42,380 nt of DNA, from positions 1-42,380 of the forward strand of contig CACPCX010000008.1 in NCBI GenBank assembly GCA_902632545.1. The letters are read 5' to 3'. The notes beneath the pieces are model-generated. The model ran no database searches, had not been told where the DNA came from, and saw only the letters and a list, made by a program, of their open reading frames with translations. How positions within the stretch are numbered: position 1 is the first letter of the stretch; each line of letters begins with the position of its first letter. The translations under genes and the position numbers were made by a program. This stretch comes from an uncultured Pelagibacteraceae bacterium (GTDB lineage: Bacteria; Pseudomonadota; Alphaproteobacteria; Pelagibacterales; Pelagibacteraceae). Below, piece by piece: positions 8,700-16,623 of the stretch.

Positions 8700-9788
8700 T
8701 TATTGTAAGTGTTTATAAATTGTTGTTCTAGAAACACCAAGTTTTCTTGAAGTGGCAGAAATGTTATTTGTTTCACTAAAAGTAGATCTTATTAAAATAC
8801 ATTTTTCTCTTTTAATTTTTGTATCTTCACAATTTTTACATGTATTTATTTTTTTCACTTTTTTGTCTTTAGTAAATTTATTTTCTTTGAAAATTTGACT
8901 TTTTACCACAAAAACTGATGATCCTAAATGATCGGTAATTTTTAATATTTTATTGTTTAATAAATCTGATGCAATTGACGAAAACGAGTTAGTAAAAATT
9001 TTGTTAAAATTTTCATTTTTCAGGTCTACTAATCCATTAAGCATAATCTTTGCACTGCTGTTTGCACCAACAATTAGGCCATCCCCATTAACAGCTAACA
9101 AACCTACACTTGTTGTAGATAAATATTCCTGTCGGGGATGAAAAGATAATATTAGTTCATGCTCAAATTTTTTTAAAAATAATTTTGTTTCAATACTTCT
9201 GGTTGCAAGCTTTACTAAAGCTAAAGTATGTTGTTCTCTTGACATATAATCGGTTGAAGCATCTATAATTCCAATAGTTTTACCGTCGTAATTAATTATT
9301 GGACTTGCAAAACATGATATATTTTCATGTGCAATAAAAAAATGTTCTTTGCCAGAGACTATTGTTGGTTTTTTTAATTCTACTGATAATCCCAAACCAT
9401 TTGTACCACAAATTTTTTCAGTCCAAATTGAACCAGGTATTACAGTTTTACCAACATCTGTTTGAAGACATGTCTTGTCATATATTGTATCTAGTACTAA
9501 GCCATTCTCATTTGAATATGCAACCATAAAATTAGTTCCAGCAATCTGAGAGTATAAAAGTTCTAATTCTGGGAGTACTATTTTTCTAAGAGCCTCATTT
9601 TTTTCTTTGATCTCATTTAATTCTATGGAAGAAATTATGCTTTGTCTTGGATCTTTAAATGGATTAAGACCTTTAGTAATACATCTAGACCAGCTATCAG
9701 AAATTTCTTTGCCCATTTGATAGGACATCATTCCTCTTTTTTTTAAAATATTTTTAAATTCTTTATGAATAGCTGATAAATTTCCCAT
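8700..9788 (-). CDS. GAF/PAS-Fis transcriptional regulator, AcoR-like but without the sigma-54 AAA+ domain
   Basis: 362 residues. The N-terminal part (about 30-205) is the AcoR-type sensory region with a GAF domain (CGTNGLGLS around 127-135, followed by a HENISCFASPI stretch). Residues about 222-300 look PAS-like. The C-terminus (about 330-362) is a Fis-type helix-turn-helix (SATSRKLGVSRTTIYKHLQ). The central AAA+ sigma-54 activator domain of AcoR is absent, so it cannot work as a classical enhancer-binding ATPase. A Cys cluster, CKNC (317-320) plus Cys330, sits just before the helix-turn-helix. It is divergent from the alcohol dehydrogenase and probably controls it and the ABC importer (inference). 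Its stop lies 6 bp from the convergent mmsB stop. Confidence 0.75.
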   Translation of the reverse strand: MGNLSAIHKEFKNILKKRGMMSYQMGKEISDSWSRCITKGLNPFKDPRQSIISSIELNEIKEKNEALRKIVLPELELLYSQIAGTNFMVAYSNENGLVLDTIYDKTCLQTDVGKTVIPGSIWTEKICGTNGLGLSVELKKPTIVSGKEHFFIAHENISCFASPIINYDGKTIGIIDASTDYMSREQHTLALVKLATRSIETKLFLKKFEHELILSFHPRQEYLSTTSVGLLAVNGDGLIVGANSSAKIMLNGLVDLKNENFNKIFTNSFSSIASDLLNNKILKITDHLGSSVFVVKSQIFKENKFTKDKKVKKINTCKNCEDTKIKREKCILIRSTFSETNNISATSRKLGVSRTTIYKHLQ

Positions 9789-9821
9789 TTTTTAAAAAGA
9801 TAGTTAAAAATATCATATTCA

Positions 9822-9840
9822 ACAACTAACCATAGGTTGT
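9822..9840. promoter_or_regulatory. dyad symmetry upstream of the alcohol dehydrogenase (candidate regulator site)
   Basis: Five-base arms ACAAC (9822-9826) and GTTGT (9836-9840) flank a 9-bp centre in the 143-bp spacer between the Fis-type regulator and the alcohol dehydrogenase. It lies about 34 bp upstream of the proposed -35 box, a usual place for an activator site. The regulator next door has a Fis-type DNA-binding domain that binds such dyads. Short arms make chance occurrence possible. Confidence 0.3.
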
Positions 9841-9873
9841 ATTTGTAAACTTACTGAACACTTAAAAGCAGCA

Positions 9874-9902
9874 TTGACTCCAGTGGATATCGATTTTTTA
9901 AT
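9874..9902 (+). promoter_or_regulatory. predicted promoter of the alcohol dehydrogenase-ABC operon
   Basis: TTGACT (9874-9879) is followed after exactly 17 bp by TTTAAT (9897-9902), close to housekeeping -35 and -10 boxes. The ribosome site GGGAGA and the ATG at 9932 follow. No -24/-12 sigma-54 element is evident, which agrees with the regulator lacking a AAA+ domain. Confidence 0.5.
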
Positions 9903-9931
9903 AAGGTTTAAAAAAATAGGGAGATAAAGAA

Positions 9932-10993
9932 ATGAAAGCACAGGTTTTGCACAAGTATGACCCAGAGATGAAAGAAAAGGTTTGGGTTAAAGGTGAAGAA
10001 ATGCCAGATCCAAAGATTGAGAAGGCATCAGACGTAATTGTTAAAATAGGTGCTGCAGGCGTTTGCAGAACAGATTTACATATTATTGAAGGAGTATGGA
10101 AACATATTCAAGATCCAGATGGAACATTGTTACCATGTGTAATGGGACATGAGAACGCTGGATGGGTTGAGGAAGTTGGTAAAGATGTAACAGAATATAA
10201 AAAAGGTGATCCCGTTATTTTGCATCCTTTAATTTCTGGAACAGGTGGTACCTGTTTAGATTGTAGAAGAGGAAATGATATGCATGCTGCTGCTGGAGCC
10301 TTTCCTGGTTTAAGTATTAAAGAGGGCGGATATTCAGAGCTATTAAAAACAAGTGTTAGGAATTTAATTAAGCTACCAAAAGTATTAGCACCTAAGGATG
10401 TTGCTCCTTTTTCAGACGCAGGTCTTACCGCTTACAGAGTTGTTAAAAAAGCAACTAGACACTTATTGCCAGGACAAAGCTGTACGGTTATTGGTGCTGG
10501 TGGTTTAGGGCATATTGCTATTCAATGTCTAAAAGCAATGTGTGCTGCTGACATTATAATAGTTGAAAAATCTGAAGCAGCTTTAAAACATGCAATGGAA
10601 CTTGGTGGTGATCACGGAGTTTTAATTGATGGAAACGAAATTGAAAAAGTTCAAGAACTTACTAAAGGTAAAGGTTCTGAAGCAGTTATAGATTTCGTAG
10701 GGGAAAAAGGATCTACTGCCATGGGAATTCAAATGACTTCTAATGGTGGTTTTTACTATATCGTTGGATATGGAGAAGAAATTAAATCACTTGCGGTTGA
10801 TTTAATTATTTCTGAGAAAACGATTGTAGGTAATTTAGTGGGAACGTGGTCTGAATTATATGAATTGATGGAATTAGCTGATCGAGGAAAAGTTAAGCTA
10901 TCCATGGAAGAATATAAATTGGACGATGCTAATAAAGCACTTCATGATCTTAACGATGGTAAGGTTAAGGGACGAGCTGTTTTGGTTCCATAA
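9932..10993 (+). CDS. zinc-dependent alcohol dehydrogenase (MDR family)
   Basis: 353 residues. Catalytic-zinc residues are Cys45 (CRTDLH) and His73-Glu74 (GHE); the Rossmann motif is GAGGLG at 188-193, and Glu212 after beta-2 points to NAD. The structural zinc loop, which normally has four cysteines, keeps only Cys108 and Cys111 (TCLDC); the last two are missing from the RRGNDMHAAAG stretch, so this lobe probably does not bind zinc. It oxidises an alcohol or polyol to the carbonyl, or the reverse. It starts the operon that continues with the ABC importer, so its substrate may be what that importer brings in (inference). Confidence 0.85.
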   Translation: MKAQVLHKYDPEMKEKVWVKGEEMPDPKIEKASDVIVKIGAAGVCRTDLHIIEGVWKHIQDPDGTLLPCVMGHENAGWVEEVGKDVTEYKKGDPVILHPLISGTGGTCLDCRRGNDMHAAAGAFPGLSIKEGGYSELLKTSVRNLIKLPKVLAPKDVAPFSDAGLTAYRVVKKATRHLLPGQSCTVIGAGGLGHIAIQCLKAMCAADIIIVEKSEAALKHAMELGGDHGVLIDGNEIEKVQELTKGKGSEAVIDFVGEKGSTAMGIQMTSNGGFYYIVGYGEEIKSLAVDLIISEKTIVGNLVGTWSELYELMELADRGKVKLSMEEYKLDDANKALHDLNDGKVKGRAVLVP

Positions 10994-11020
10994 TTTAAGT
11001 AAAGGAAGAGAGAGGAAATA

Positions 11021-12559
11021 ATGAAAATAATGAAAACCTGCTTGACGGCTATCATATCAAGTTTGATGATATTTAGTCCTATGGCATACGCAGATAAGTG
11101 GAGTGATCAATTTCCACATATCAAAGCTACAGGAGATATTCCTGGTGACTGTTCTTATGAGAAGATGTCTAAGAAAAATTACAAAGGAAAAACTCTTAAA
11201 ATAAACACTCACGCAATTCCAGTAATGGGAGAGCCAACAGCTTTACACGCTGAACAGTTTGAGAAATTAACTGGTGCAAAAGTTGAAGTTACACATACAC
11301 CAGCAGGTGATTTGTACTCAAAAGCTATGGTTCCTTTCCAAGCTGGACAAGCTCCTTACGATGTCGTGTTTGGATTTTCTAATTTTATCAATGACTGGAA
11401 AAGATATTTAGCACCAGTTCCTAAGAAGTATATGAACTCACCTGAGATGAAAGACGTAACTAAATCTCATATGGGTGTATCATCTTGGGATGGAACTATG
11501 TACCAATACCCAGTTGATGGTGATAGACATTATCTAAAATACAGAAAAGACGTAATAGATAATCCTGAAATGCAGAAAAAATACAAAGCAGACACAGGTA
11601 AAGAACTAAAAGTTCCTACAACATGGAAAGAATATGGCGAAATGGCTAAATATTTCAATGGTTGGGATTGGGATGGAGACGGTGAAAAAGAATACGGTTC
11701 AGCTGAAGTTATGAAAAAAGATGACTTAATGTTCGCAGCTTTTTTCAGTAGATCAGTAGCGTATGCTAAAAATCCAAGAACTCCAGGTGGTTTCTTTTTT
11801 GATTTAGAAACTATGAAGCCAAACATCAATAACCCTGGGTTTGTAGAGGCATTAACTGACTGGGTTGAAGCCACTAAGTATGTACCTCCAGGAGGAACAA
11901 ACTTTGGTCTAGGTGATGAAATCGGATCATTCGGTGGTGGACAGACTTTATTTAGTTTTTCTTGGGATGATGCATTTATTGCAGCGATGCAAGATGATAG
12001 CCCAATTAAAAATAAAGTTGGTGCAGCTCCATTACCAGGCGCAAACAAGGTTTGGAACAGAGTATCTAATAGCTGGGAAAACCAATACAACCAAGCTCCT
12101 TACATTGTTTGGGGTTGGGCAGTAGGTGTTGCTAAGAAAAGTAAAGTAAAAGATATGGCGTTTGATTACCTATGTTTCTTTTCTAACGGTGCAAACCACC
12201 AAGCCGACTTAGCAATTGGTAGATTTGGTGTTAACCCATTTAAAAACTCAGACTTTGATCCTAATATTTACATAAATAGCATGGGTTGGGATCCAGAGAT
12301 CGCTAACAGTTACACCAAGACACTTTTAGATATGGAAAAAAGTAATAACAGAGTTTTCCCTCTAAGAGTTCCAGGTGTATTTGAATTTACAAGTGCTGTC
12401 GCTACAGGAACTTCAAAAGCTTTAGCGGGACAATTATCCCCTCAAGAAGCTTTAGATGAAGTTGCTAAAGAGTGGGAAGCAATTGTAAGCAGAGTAGGTA
12501 AAAAAGCAGTTCAAGATGCCTATGCTGTTGGTGTCAAAATGGAAGACAACAAGCTTTAA
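11021..12559 (+). CDS. ABC importer substrate-binding protein, polyol/glycerol type (GlpV-like)
   Basis: 512 residues with a Sec signal peptide (1-24, AYA before Asp25) and the fold of large family-1 solute-binding proteins. Residues 216-225 (DWDGDGEKEY) form a DxDxDG loop like the calcium-binding loops of EF-hand and dockerin proteins, suggesting a structural calcium. The order binding protein, two permeases, two different ATPases matches the rhizobial glycerol importer GlpSTPQV, and the ATPases carry that family's peculiar motifs, so a glycerol or polyol substrate is likely but unproven. A strong ribosome site (GAGGAAATA) and a downstream hairpin fit high expression of this gene over the rest. 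Confidence 0.75.
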   Translation: MKIMKTCLTAIISSLMIFSPMAYADKWSDQFPHIKATGDIPGDCSYEKMSKKNYKGKTLKINTHAIPVMGEPTALHAEQFEKLTGAKVEVTHTPAGDLYSKAMVPFQAGQAPYDVVFGFSNFINDWKRYLAPVPKKYMNSPEMKDVTKSHMGVSSWDGTMYQYPVDGDRHYLKYRKDVIDNPEMQKKYKADTGKELKVPTTWKEYGEMAKYFNGWDWDGDGEKEYGSAEVMKKDDLMFAAFFSRSVAYAKNPRTPGGFFFDLETMKPNINNPGFVEALTDWVEATKYVPPGGTNFGLGDEIGSFGGGQTLFSFSWDDAFIAAMQDDSPIKNKVGAAPLPGANKVWNRVSNSWENQYNQAPYIVWGWAVGVAKKSKVKDMAFDYLCFFSNGANHQADLAIGRFGVNPFKNSDFDPNIYINSMGWDPEIANSYTKTLLDMEKSNNRVFPLRVPGVFEFTSAVATGTSKALAGQLSPQEALDEVAKEWEAIVSRVGKKAVQDAYAVGVKMEDNKL

Positions 12560-12572
12560 TTTAAAAATACTT

Positions 12573-12602
12573 TATGTGGCCATTATTTTTAATGGCCACA
12601 TA
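12573..12602 (+). promoter_or_regulatory. intercistronic stem-loop between binding protein and permeases
   Basis: A perfect 12-bp stem, 12573-12584 paired with 12591-12602, closes a 6-base loop (ATTTTT). No T-run follows (the next bases are an ATA-rich repeat), so it is more likely an RNA-stabilising or partly terminating hairpin than a full terminator. Such hairpins let the binding protein be made in excess over the membrane subunits. Confidence 0.7.
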
Positions 12603-12633
12603 TAATAATAATAATATAATCCTTTACTTATAA

Positions 12634-13497
12634 ATGAACTTTAAGCATAAATATTTTTTCCTGTTTCCAGGTTTATTTGTATTGATAGGAATATTAATTT
12701 TTCCAATTATTTTCGTAGTTAGACTAAGTTTGTCAGGATGGAATAGTTATAATCCTGGTTTAGATTATATAGGTTTAGAAAATTACATAAGATTATTCAC
12801 TGATGATCCAAGGTTTTGGGAATCATTTTTTAGATTAAGTTTTTTATCAGTCACAACAGTTATCTTGCAATATGTGATTGGTTTTGCACTGGCACATATG
12901 GTCTGGAAAGATATAAAATTTAAAAGATTTTTTAGAGTTCTTTTTTTAGTTCCAATGATGACAACACCAGTGATCATGACGGTTATTTGGAGAACATTTT
13001 TTCATGAGTCTCTGGGACCAGTAAATGATATGTTGTCAGTTTTTGGAGTAGCTCCAAAGTGGTTGACAGATCCAGTTATTGCAAAATTTACAGTCATAAT
13101 AGTTGAGGTATGGCAGTGGACTCCATTTATGTTTTTGCTTTTACTAGCTGGTTTATTATCTTTACCAAAAGAACCATTTCTAGCTGCTGCGATTGATGGT
13201 GCTAGTCCAGTCAGAAAATTTATTTATGTAACATTTCCATTGATGGCTCCCATTTCAATTGGAGCAATAATTATAAGGTTAATTGAGGCATCAAAGATAA
13301 TGGATACAGTTTATGTTTTAACTTCTGGTGGTCCAGGTACATCTACGGAAACTTCAAGTTTTTATATATTCATTAAGGGATTGAGAGAATTTCAGATGGG
13401 TTATGCAGCCTCGATGTCATTTACTTACTTAATAATCATGATCATAAGTCTAACTATTATAGCAAAAGTATTAACTAAAGTTTTACTAAAAGAATAG
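12634..13497 (+). CDS. ABC importer permease subunit 1 (GlpP/UgpA-like)
   Basis: 287 residues with six predicted membrane helices. The ATPase-coupling EAA loop is seen at about 184-205 (AAAIDGASPVRKF followed by FPLMAP). Together with the next gene it forms the membrane pore of the importer. The gene lies 74 bp after the binding-protein gene, across the hairpin, and ends 3 bp before the second permease. Confidence 0.85.
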   Translation: MNFKHKYFFLFPGLFVLIGILIFPIIFVVRLSLSGWNSYNPGLDYIGLENYIRLFTDDPRFWESFFRLSFLSVTTVILQYVIGFALAHMVWKDIKFKRFFRVLFLVPMMTTPVIMTVIWRTFFHESLGPVNDMLSVFGVAPKWLTDPVIAKFTVIIVEVWQWTPFMFLLLLAGLLSLPKEPFLAAAIDGASPVRKFIYVTFPLMAPISIGAIIIRLIEASKIMDTVYVLTSGGPGTSTETSSFYIFIKGLREFQMGYAASMSFTYLIIMIISLTIIAKVLTKVLLKE

Positions 13498-13500
13498 ATA

Positions 13501-14349
13501 ATGGATAAATTGTATATTTTTTTGAAATATTTTTTTATTGTCGTTTGGACAGTATTTGTTGTTGCTCCATTCCTTTGGGCTTTAACAACTTCTTTTAAAG
13601 ATTTTCAGTCTGTTAATGGAGGAGTAACATATATTCCATGGGTTGATTTTGAGCCAAACTTAGAAGGGTGGAAGGTATTAATTAAGTCACCAGCTAAAGG
13701 TGGAGTAGATATAATTGAACCTTATTTTAATAGTATGTTTGTAACATGTACCGCAAGTTTAATTAGTATTATTCTTGGAACATTGTCCGCTTACGCATTA
13801 TCTAGATATACATTTAAGGCCGGTTTTGTAAAAAATAATGACATCACCTTTTTCTTTATCTCACAAAGAATTATGCCACCAATTGTTTTGTCAATACCGT
13901 TTTTTTTATTTTTAAGTTCAATAAATTTATTGGACAGTCTAACAGGGCTAATTGTTGTCTATATTGTCTTATTAATGCCAATAGCAGTTTGGATTATGGT
14001 TGATTTTTTTAATAAAGTTCCAAGAGAAATTGACGAGACGGCATTAATTGATGGTTGCAACCCCTATCAAGCTTTTTTAAAAGTTGTTTTACCAAATTCA
14101 ATACCAGGATTAATTGTAGCTGGGATGTTTTGTATAATTTTTGGATGGATTGATTTCTTCTTTGCTTTTATTTTAACTTTTACAGAAGTTCAGTTGTTAC
14201 CAGTTAAGATTGTTGCATTAAATTCATCAGTAACTCCTTGGTGGAGTCTATCGGCATCAGCTTTAGTTTCAGTAGCACCGTTAATTATTGTTGCGTTTAT
14301 AGTTGAGCGATATTTGTCAAAAGGAAATTTATCAGGAGCTATTAAGTAA
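13501..14349 (+). CDS. ABC importer permease subunit 2 (GlpQ/UgpE-like)
   Basis: 282 residues with six predicted membrane helices and the EAA loop at about 179-200 (ETALIDGCNPYQAF then LPNSIPG). The long first periplasmic loop (about 33-75) is typical of the MalG/UgpE side. Its stop codon overlaps the start of the first ATPase (TAATG shared), showing translational coupling. Confidence 0.85.
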   Translation: MDKLYIFLKYFFIVVWTVFVVAPFLWALTTSFKDFQSVNGGVTYIPWVDFEPNLEGWKVLIKSPAKGGVDIIEPYFNSMFVTCTASLISIILGTLSAYALSRYTFKAGFVKNNDITFFFISQRIMPPIVLSIPFFLFLSSINLLDSLTGLIVVYIVLLMPIAVWIMVDFFNKVPREIDETALIDGCNPYQAFLKVVLPNSIPGLIVAGMFCIIFGWIDFFFAFILTFTEVQLLPVKIVALNSSVTPWWSLSASALVSVAPLIIVAFIVERYLSKGNLSGAIK

Positions 14350-15428
14350 TGGATTTAGTCGCGAATAATTTATCATACAAACCAGGTGATCAATATCATT
14401 TAAATGAAGTGTCGTTTAATTTTAAGGAAGGGAATTTATATACAATTTTAGGAAGAACGTTATCTGGAAAGACAACGCTATTAAAAACAATAGCTGGTCT
14501 TTTAACACCAGACAACGGTGAAATCGAATTTGATGGTAAAAATTTTTTAAAAATTCCTGTGTGGGAAAGAAATGTAGCAATGGTTTATCAGCAATTTATA
14601 AACTACCCACATTTAAATGTTTTTGAAAACATAGCCTTTCCTTTGAAACAAAGAAAAATAAATCAAAGCATTATTAATGAAAAAGTAATGGATGCTCTAA
14701 AGTCTGTAGGCCTGTTAGGTTATGAAAATAGAAGGATTCAAGAGCTTTCTGGTGGGCAGCAACAAAGAGTTTCGCTTGCAAGATCTTTAGTCAAAAACGC
14801 TAAAATATTATTGCTAGATGAGCCCCTAGTTAACTTAGATTACAAATTGAGGGAACAACTTAGAGAAGAGTTTAAAAACCTATTTTCTAAAGGTTTAGCA
14901 GATAAATCAATATTAATTTATTCAACTACTGATCCCCGGGAAACCATGGAATTAAATGGTGAAGTTATTGTCTTAGATGAAGGTAAGGTCTTACAAGTTG
15001 GTACAGCGAAAGAAATATTTGAAAACCCAAACTCATTAAAAGTTGCAGAAATTTCTAATGACCCGCCTATGAATATTATAGAAGCTAAAATTTCAGATAA
15101 TCACATTAGATTTGAGGGCATTGATTTAGAGGCTCCACAACATTTATCTAAATTAACTGAAGATGGCTTAAAAATTGGATTAAGATCTTCTGATATTGAA
15201 TTAAACGAAAACGGACACGAATTTGAAGTTGAGCTTGCAGAAATTAGTGGTTCAGAAACGTTACTACACTTAAAAAGAGGAGATACAAAAATTATTGTTT
15301 CAATTGAAGAAGTTCTAAACTTTAAGATACACGATAAAGTAAAAATAAATTTTAAAGTTGATAGAGCTTATGCGTTCAATGCTAATGGAAAATTAGCATC
15401 TTCACCTTTTGGGGGTTTGAATGGCTAA
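14349..15428 (+). CDS. ABC importer ATPase 1 (GlpS-like; H-loop His replaced)
   Basis: 359 residues: nucleotide-binding domain (1-235) plus the C-terminal regulatory beta domain of the MalK/UgpC class. Walker A GRTLSGKT (35-42), Q-loop Gln81, signature LSGGQ (133-137), Walker B with Glu158 (LLLDEP). The H-loop, normally YVTHD, reads YSTTD with Thr194 in place of the His switch residue. Its own ATP site is therefore probably not hydrolytic, but its intact LSGGQ can complete the site of the partner ATPase. Rhizobial GlpS is recalled to have a similar ATTEP-type H-loop. It overlaps the next ATPase gene by 8 bases. Confidence 0.85.
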   Translation: MDLVANNLSYKPGDQYHLNEVSFNFKEGNLYTILGRTLSGKTTLLKTIAGLLTPDNGEIEFDGKNFLKIPVWERNVAMVYQQFINYPHLNVFENIAFPLKQRKINQSIINEKVMDALKSVGLLGYENRRIQELSGGQQQRVSLARSLVKNAKILLLDEPLVNLDYKLREQLREEFKNLFSKGLADKSILIYSTTDPRETMELNGEVIVLDEGKVLQVGTAKEIFENPNSLKVAEISNDPPMNIIEAKISDNHIRFEGIDLEAPQHLSKLTEDGLKIGLRSSDIELNENGHEFEVELAEISGSETLLHLKRGDTKIIVSIEEVLNFKIHDKVKINFKVDRAYAFNANGKLASSPFGGLNG

Positions 15429-16494
15429 AATTGATTTAAGTAACATATCTCATTCATACAATCCAAATGATCTAAATCCAGTGTATGCCTTAAACCCTTT
15501 CTCAATGACATGGGAAAATGGAAATCGATATGCAATTTTAGGTCCTTCTGGATGTGGAAAAACTACAATGCTGAATATTGTATCTGGCTTAGTGAGACCC
15601 TCTGCTGGAAGAATATTATTTGATGATAAAGATGTTACAGATTTAAAAACAGAAGATAGAAATATTGCTCAAGTTTTTCAATTCCCAGTTATTTATAATA
15701 CTATGACTGTTTATGAAAATTTAGCATTTCCACTGAAATGTAGAGATTTTTCTAAAAACAAAATTGATGAAAGAGTTAATTCAGTTGCTGAAACTTTAAA
15801 TTTACAATCTTTTTTAAATTCTCCTGCAAGAAAATTAACTGCAGATCAAAAACAATTAATATCTTTAGGGAGAGGCCTTGTAAGAGAAGATGTAGCTGCT
15901 ATTCTAATGGATGAACCGTTAACAGTCATTGACCCAGATTTAAAATTTAGATTAAGGAGAAATCTTAAAGAAATTAATGAGCAATATAAAACTACATTAG
16001 TTTACGTTACTCATGATCAAAATGAGGCAATGACGTTTGCTGATAATATAATTGTTATGAGCGAAGGTGAGGTAGTTCAAACTGGATCACCAAAAGAACT
16101 TTTTGAAAGACCGAATACAACTTTTGTTGGATACTTTATTGGATCTCCAGCTATGAACTTATTTGAAAGCGAGGTTTCCTCAAATAATAGTGTTAAAATT
16201 GATAATATTTTAATTAAAACACAAACAAACTTATCCAACTTAAAAACTAAAAATATTAAGTTAGGAATTAGATCGGAATTCATTAAAATTGCACAAAACC
16301 AAAATGAAAACTTGGTTGATGTTAATGTTGAAAAGGTTGAGGATCTTGGGAATTATAAATTAATCACAGCCAAAATGGGAAATTTTACAATTAAATCAAA
16401 AGTTAATAGAGAAACAGAAATTCCAAATCAGAAAGTTAAACTCCATATACCTGCTGAGAAATGTTGTGTTTATGAGGATAATAAATTGATTTAG
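15421..16494 (+). CDS. ABC importer ATPase 2 (GlpT-like; degenerate signature motif)
   Basis: 357 residues with the same architecture as ATPase 1. Walker A GPSGCGKT (41-48), Q-loop Gln87, Walker B with Glu165 (LMDEP) and the H-loop His198 (YVTHD) are all intact, but the ABC signature LSGGQ is replaced by LTADQ (139-143, followed by KQLISLGRGLV). This is the mirror image of ATPase 1: together they give one complete ATP site (Walker A/B and His of this subunit, LSGGQ of the other) and one degenerate site. The same LTAD-type signature is recalled in GlpT of the glycerol importer. Confidence 0.85.
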   Translation: MAKIDLSNISHSYNPNDLNPVYALNPFSMTWENGNRYAILGPSGCGKTTMLNIVSGLVRPSAGRILFDDKDVTDLKTEDRNIAQVFQFPVIYNTMTVYENLAFPLKCRDFSKNKIDERVNSVAETLNLQSFLNSPARKLTADQKQLISLGRGLVREDVAAILMDEPLTVIDPDLKFRLRRNLKEINEQYKTTLVYVTHDQNEAMTFADNIIVMSEGEVVQTGSPKELFERPNTTFVGYFIGSPAMNLFESEVSSNNSVKIDNILIKTQTNLSNLKTKNIKLGIRSEFIKIAQNQNENLVDVNVEKVEDLGNYKLITAKMGNFTIKSKVNRETEIPNQKVKLHIPAEKCCVYEDNKLI

Positions 16495-16533
16495 AATCAA
16501 CTGAAAATTGAAAATTTCTATTCTGAGTTTAAT

Positions 16534-16549
16534 TGTGACAATCTGTGAC
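16534..16549. promoter_or_regulatory. direct repeat TGTGAC x2 upstream of the first TRAP operon
   Basis: TGTGAC occurs at 16534-16539 and again at 16544-16549, start to start exactly 10 bp, i.e. on the same face of the helix, in the 129-bp spacer before the TRAP binding protein. It could be a regulator site or part of a promoter. A strong ribosome site (GGGAGAAA) precedes the ATG at 16624. Confidence 0.25.
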
Positions 16550-16623
16550 TCTTTTTAGAAAGACTCCAATTTGATTCTATGTTTTATTCCACGCCAGTTA
16601 ATTAACTAATAAGGGAGAAACTT

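Noticed and set aside
8693..8704. Perfect 12-bp A+T palindrome spanning the convergent stops of mmsB and the regulator
   Set aside because: It has no room for a loop, is all A/T and could arise from the two facing TAA stops; too weak for a terminator.
11530..12090. 186-codon minus-strand open frame inside the ABC binding-protein gene
   Set aside because: Antisense to a clear binding-protein frame with signal peptide and family motifs; no independent evidence.
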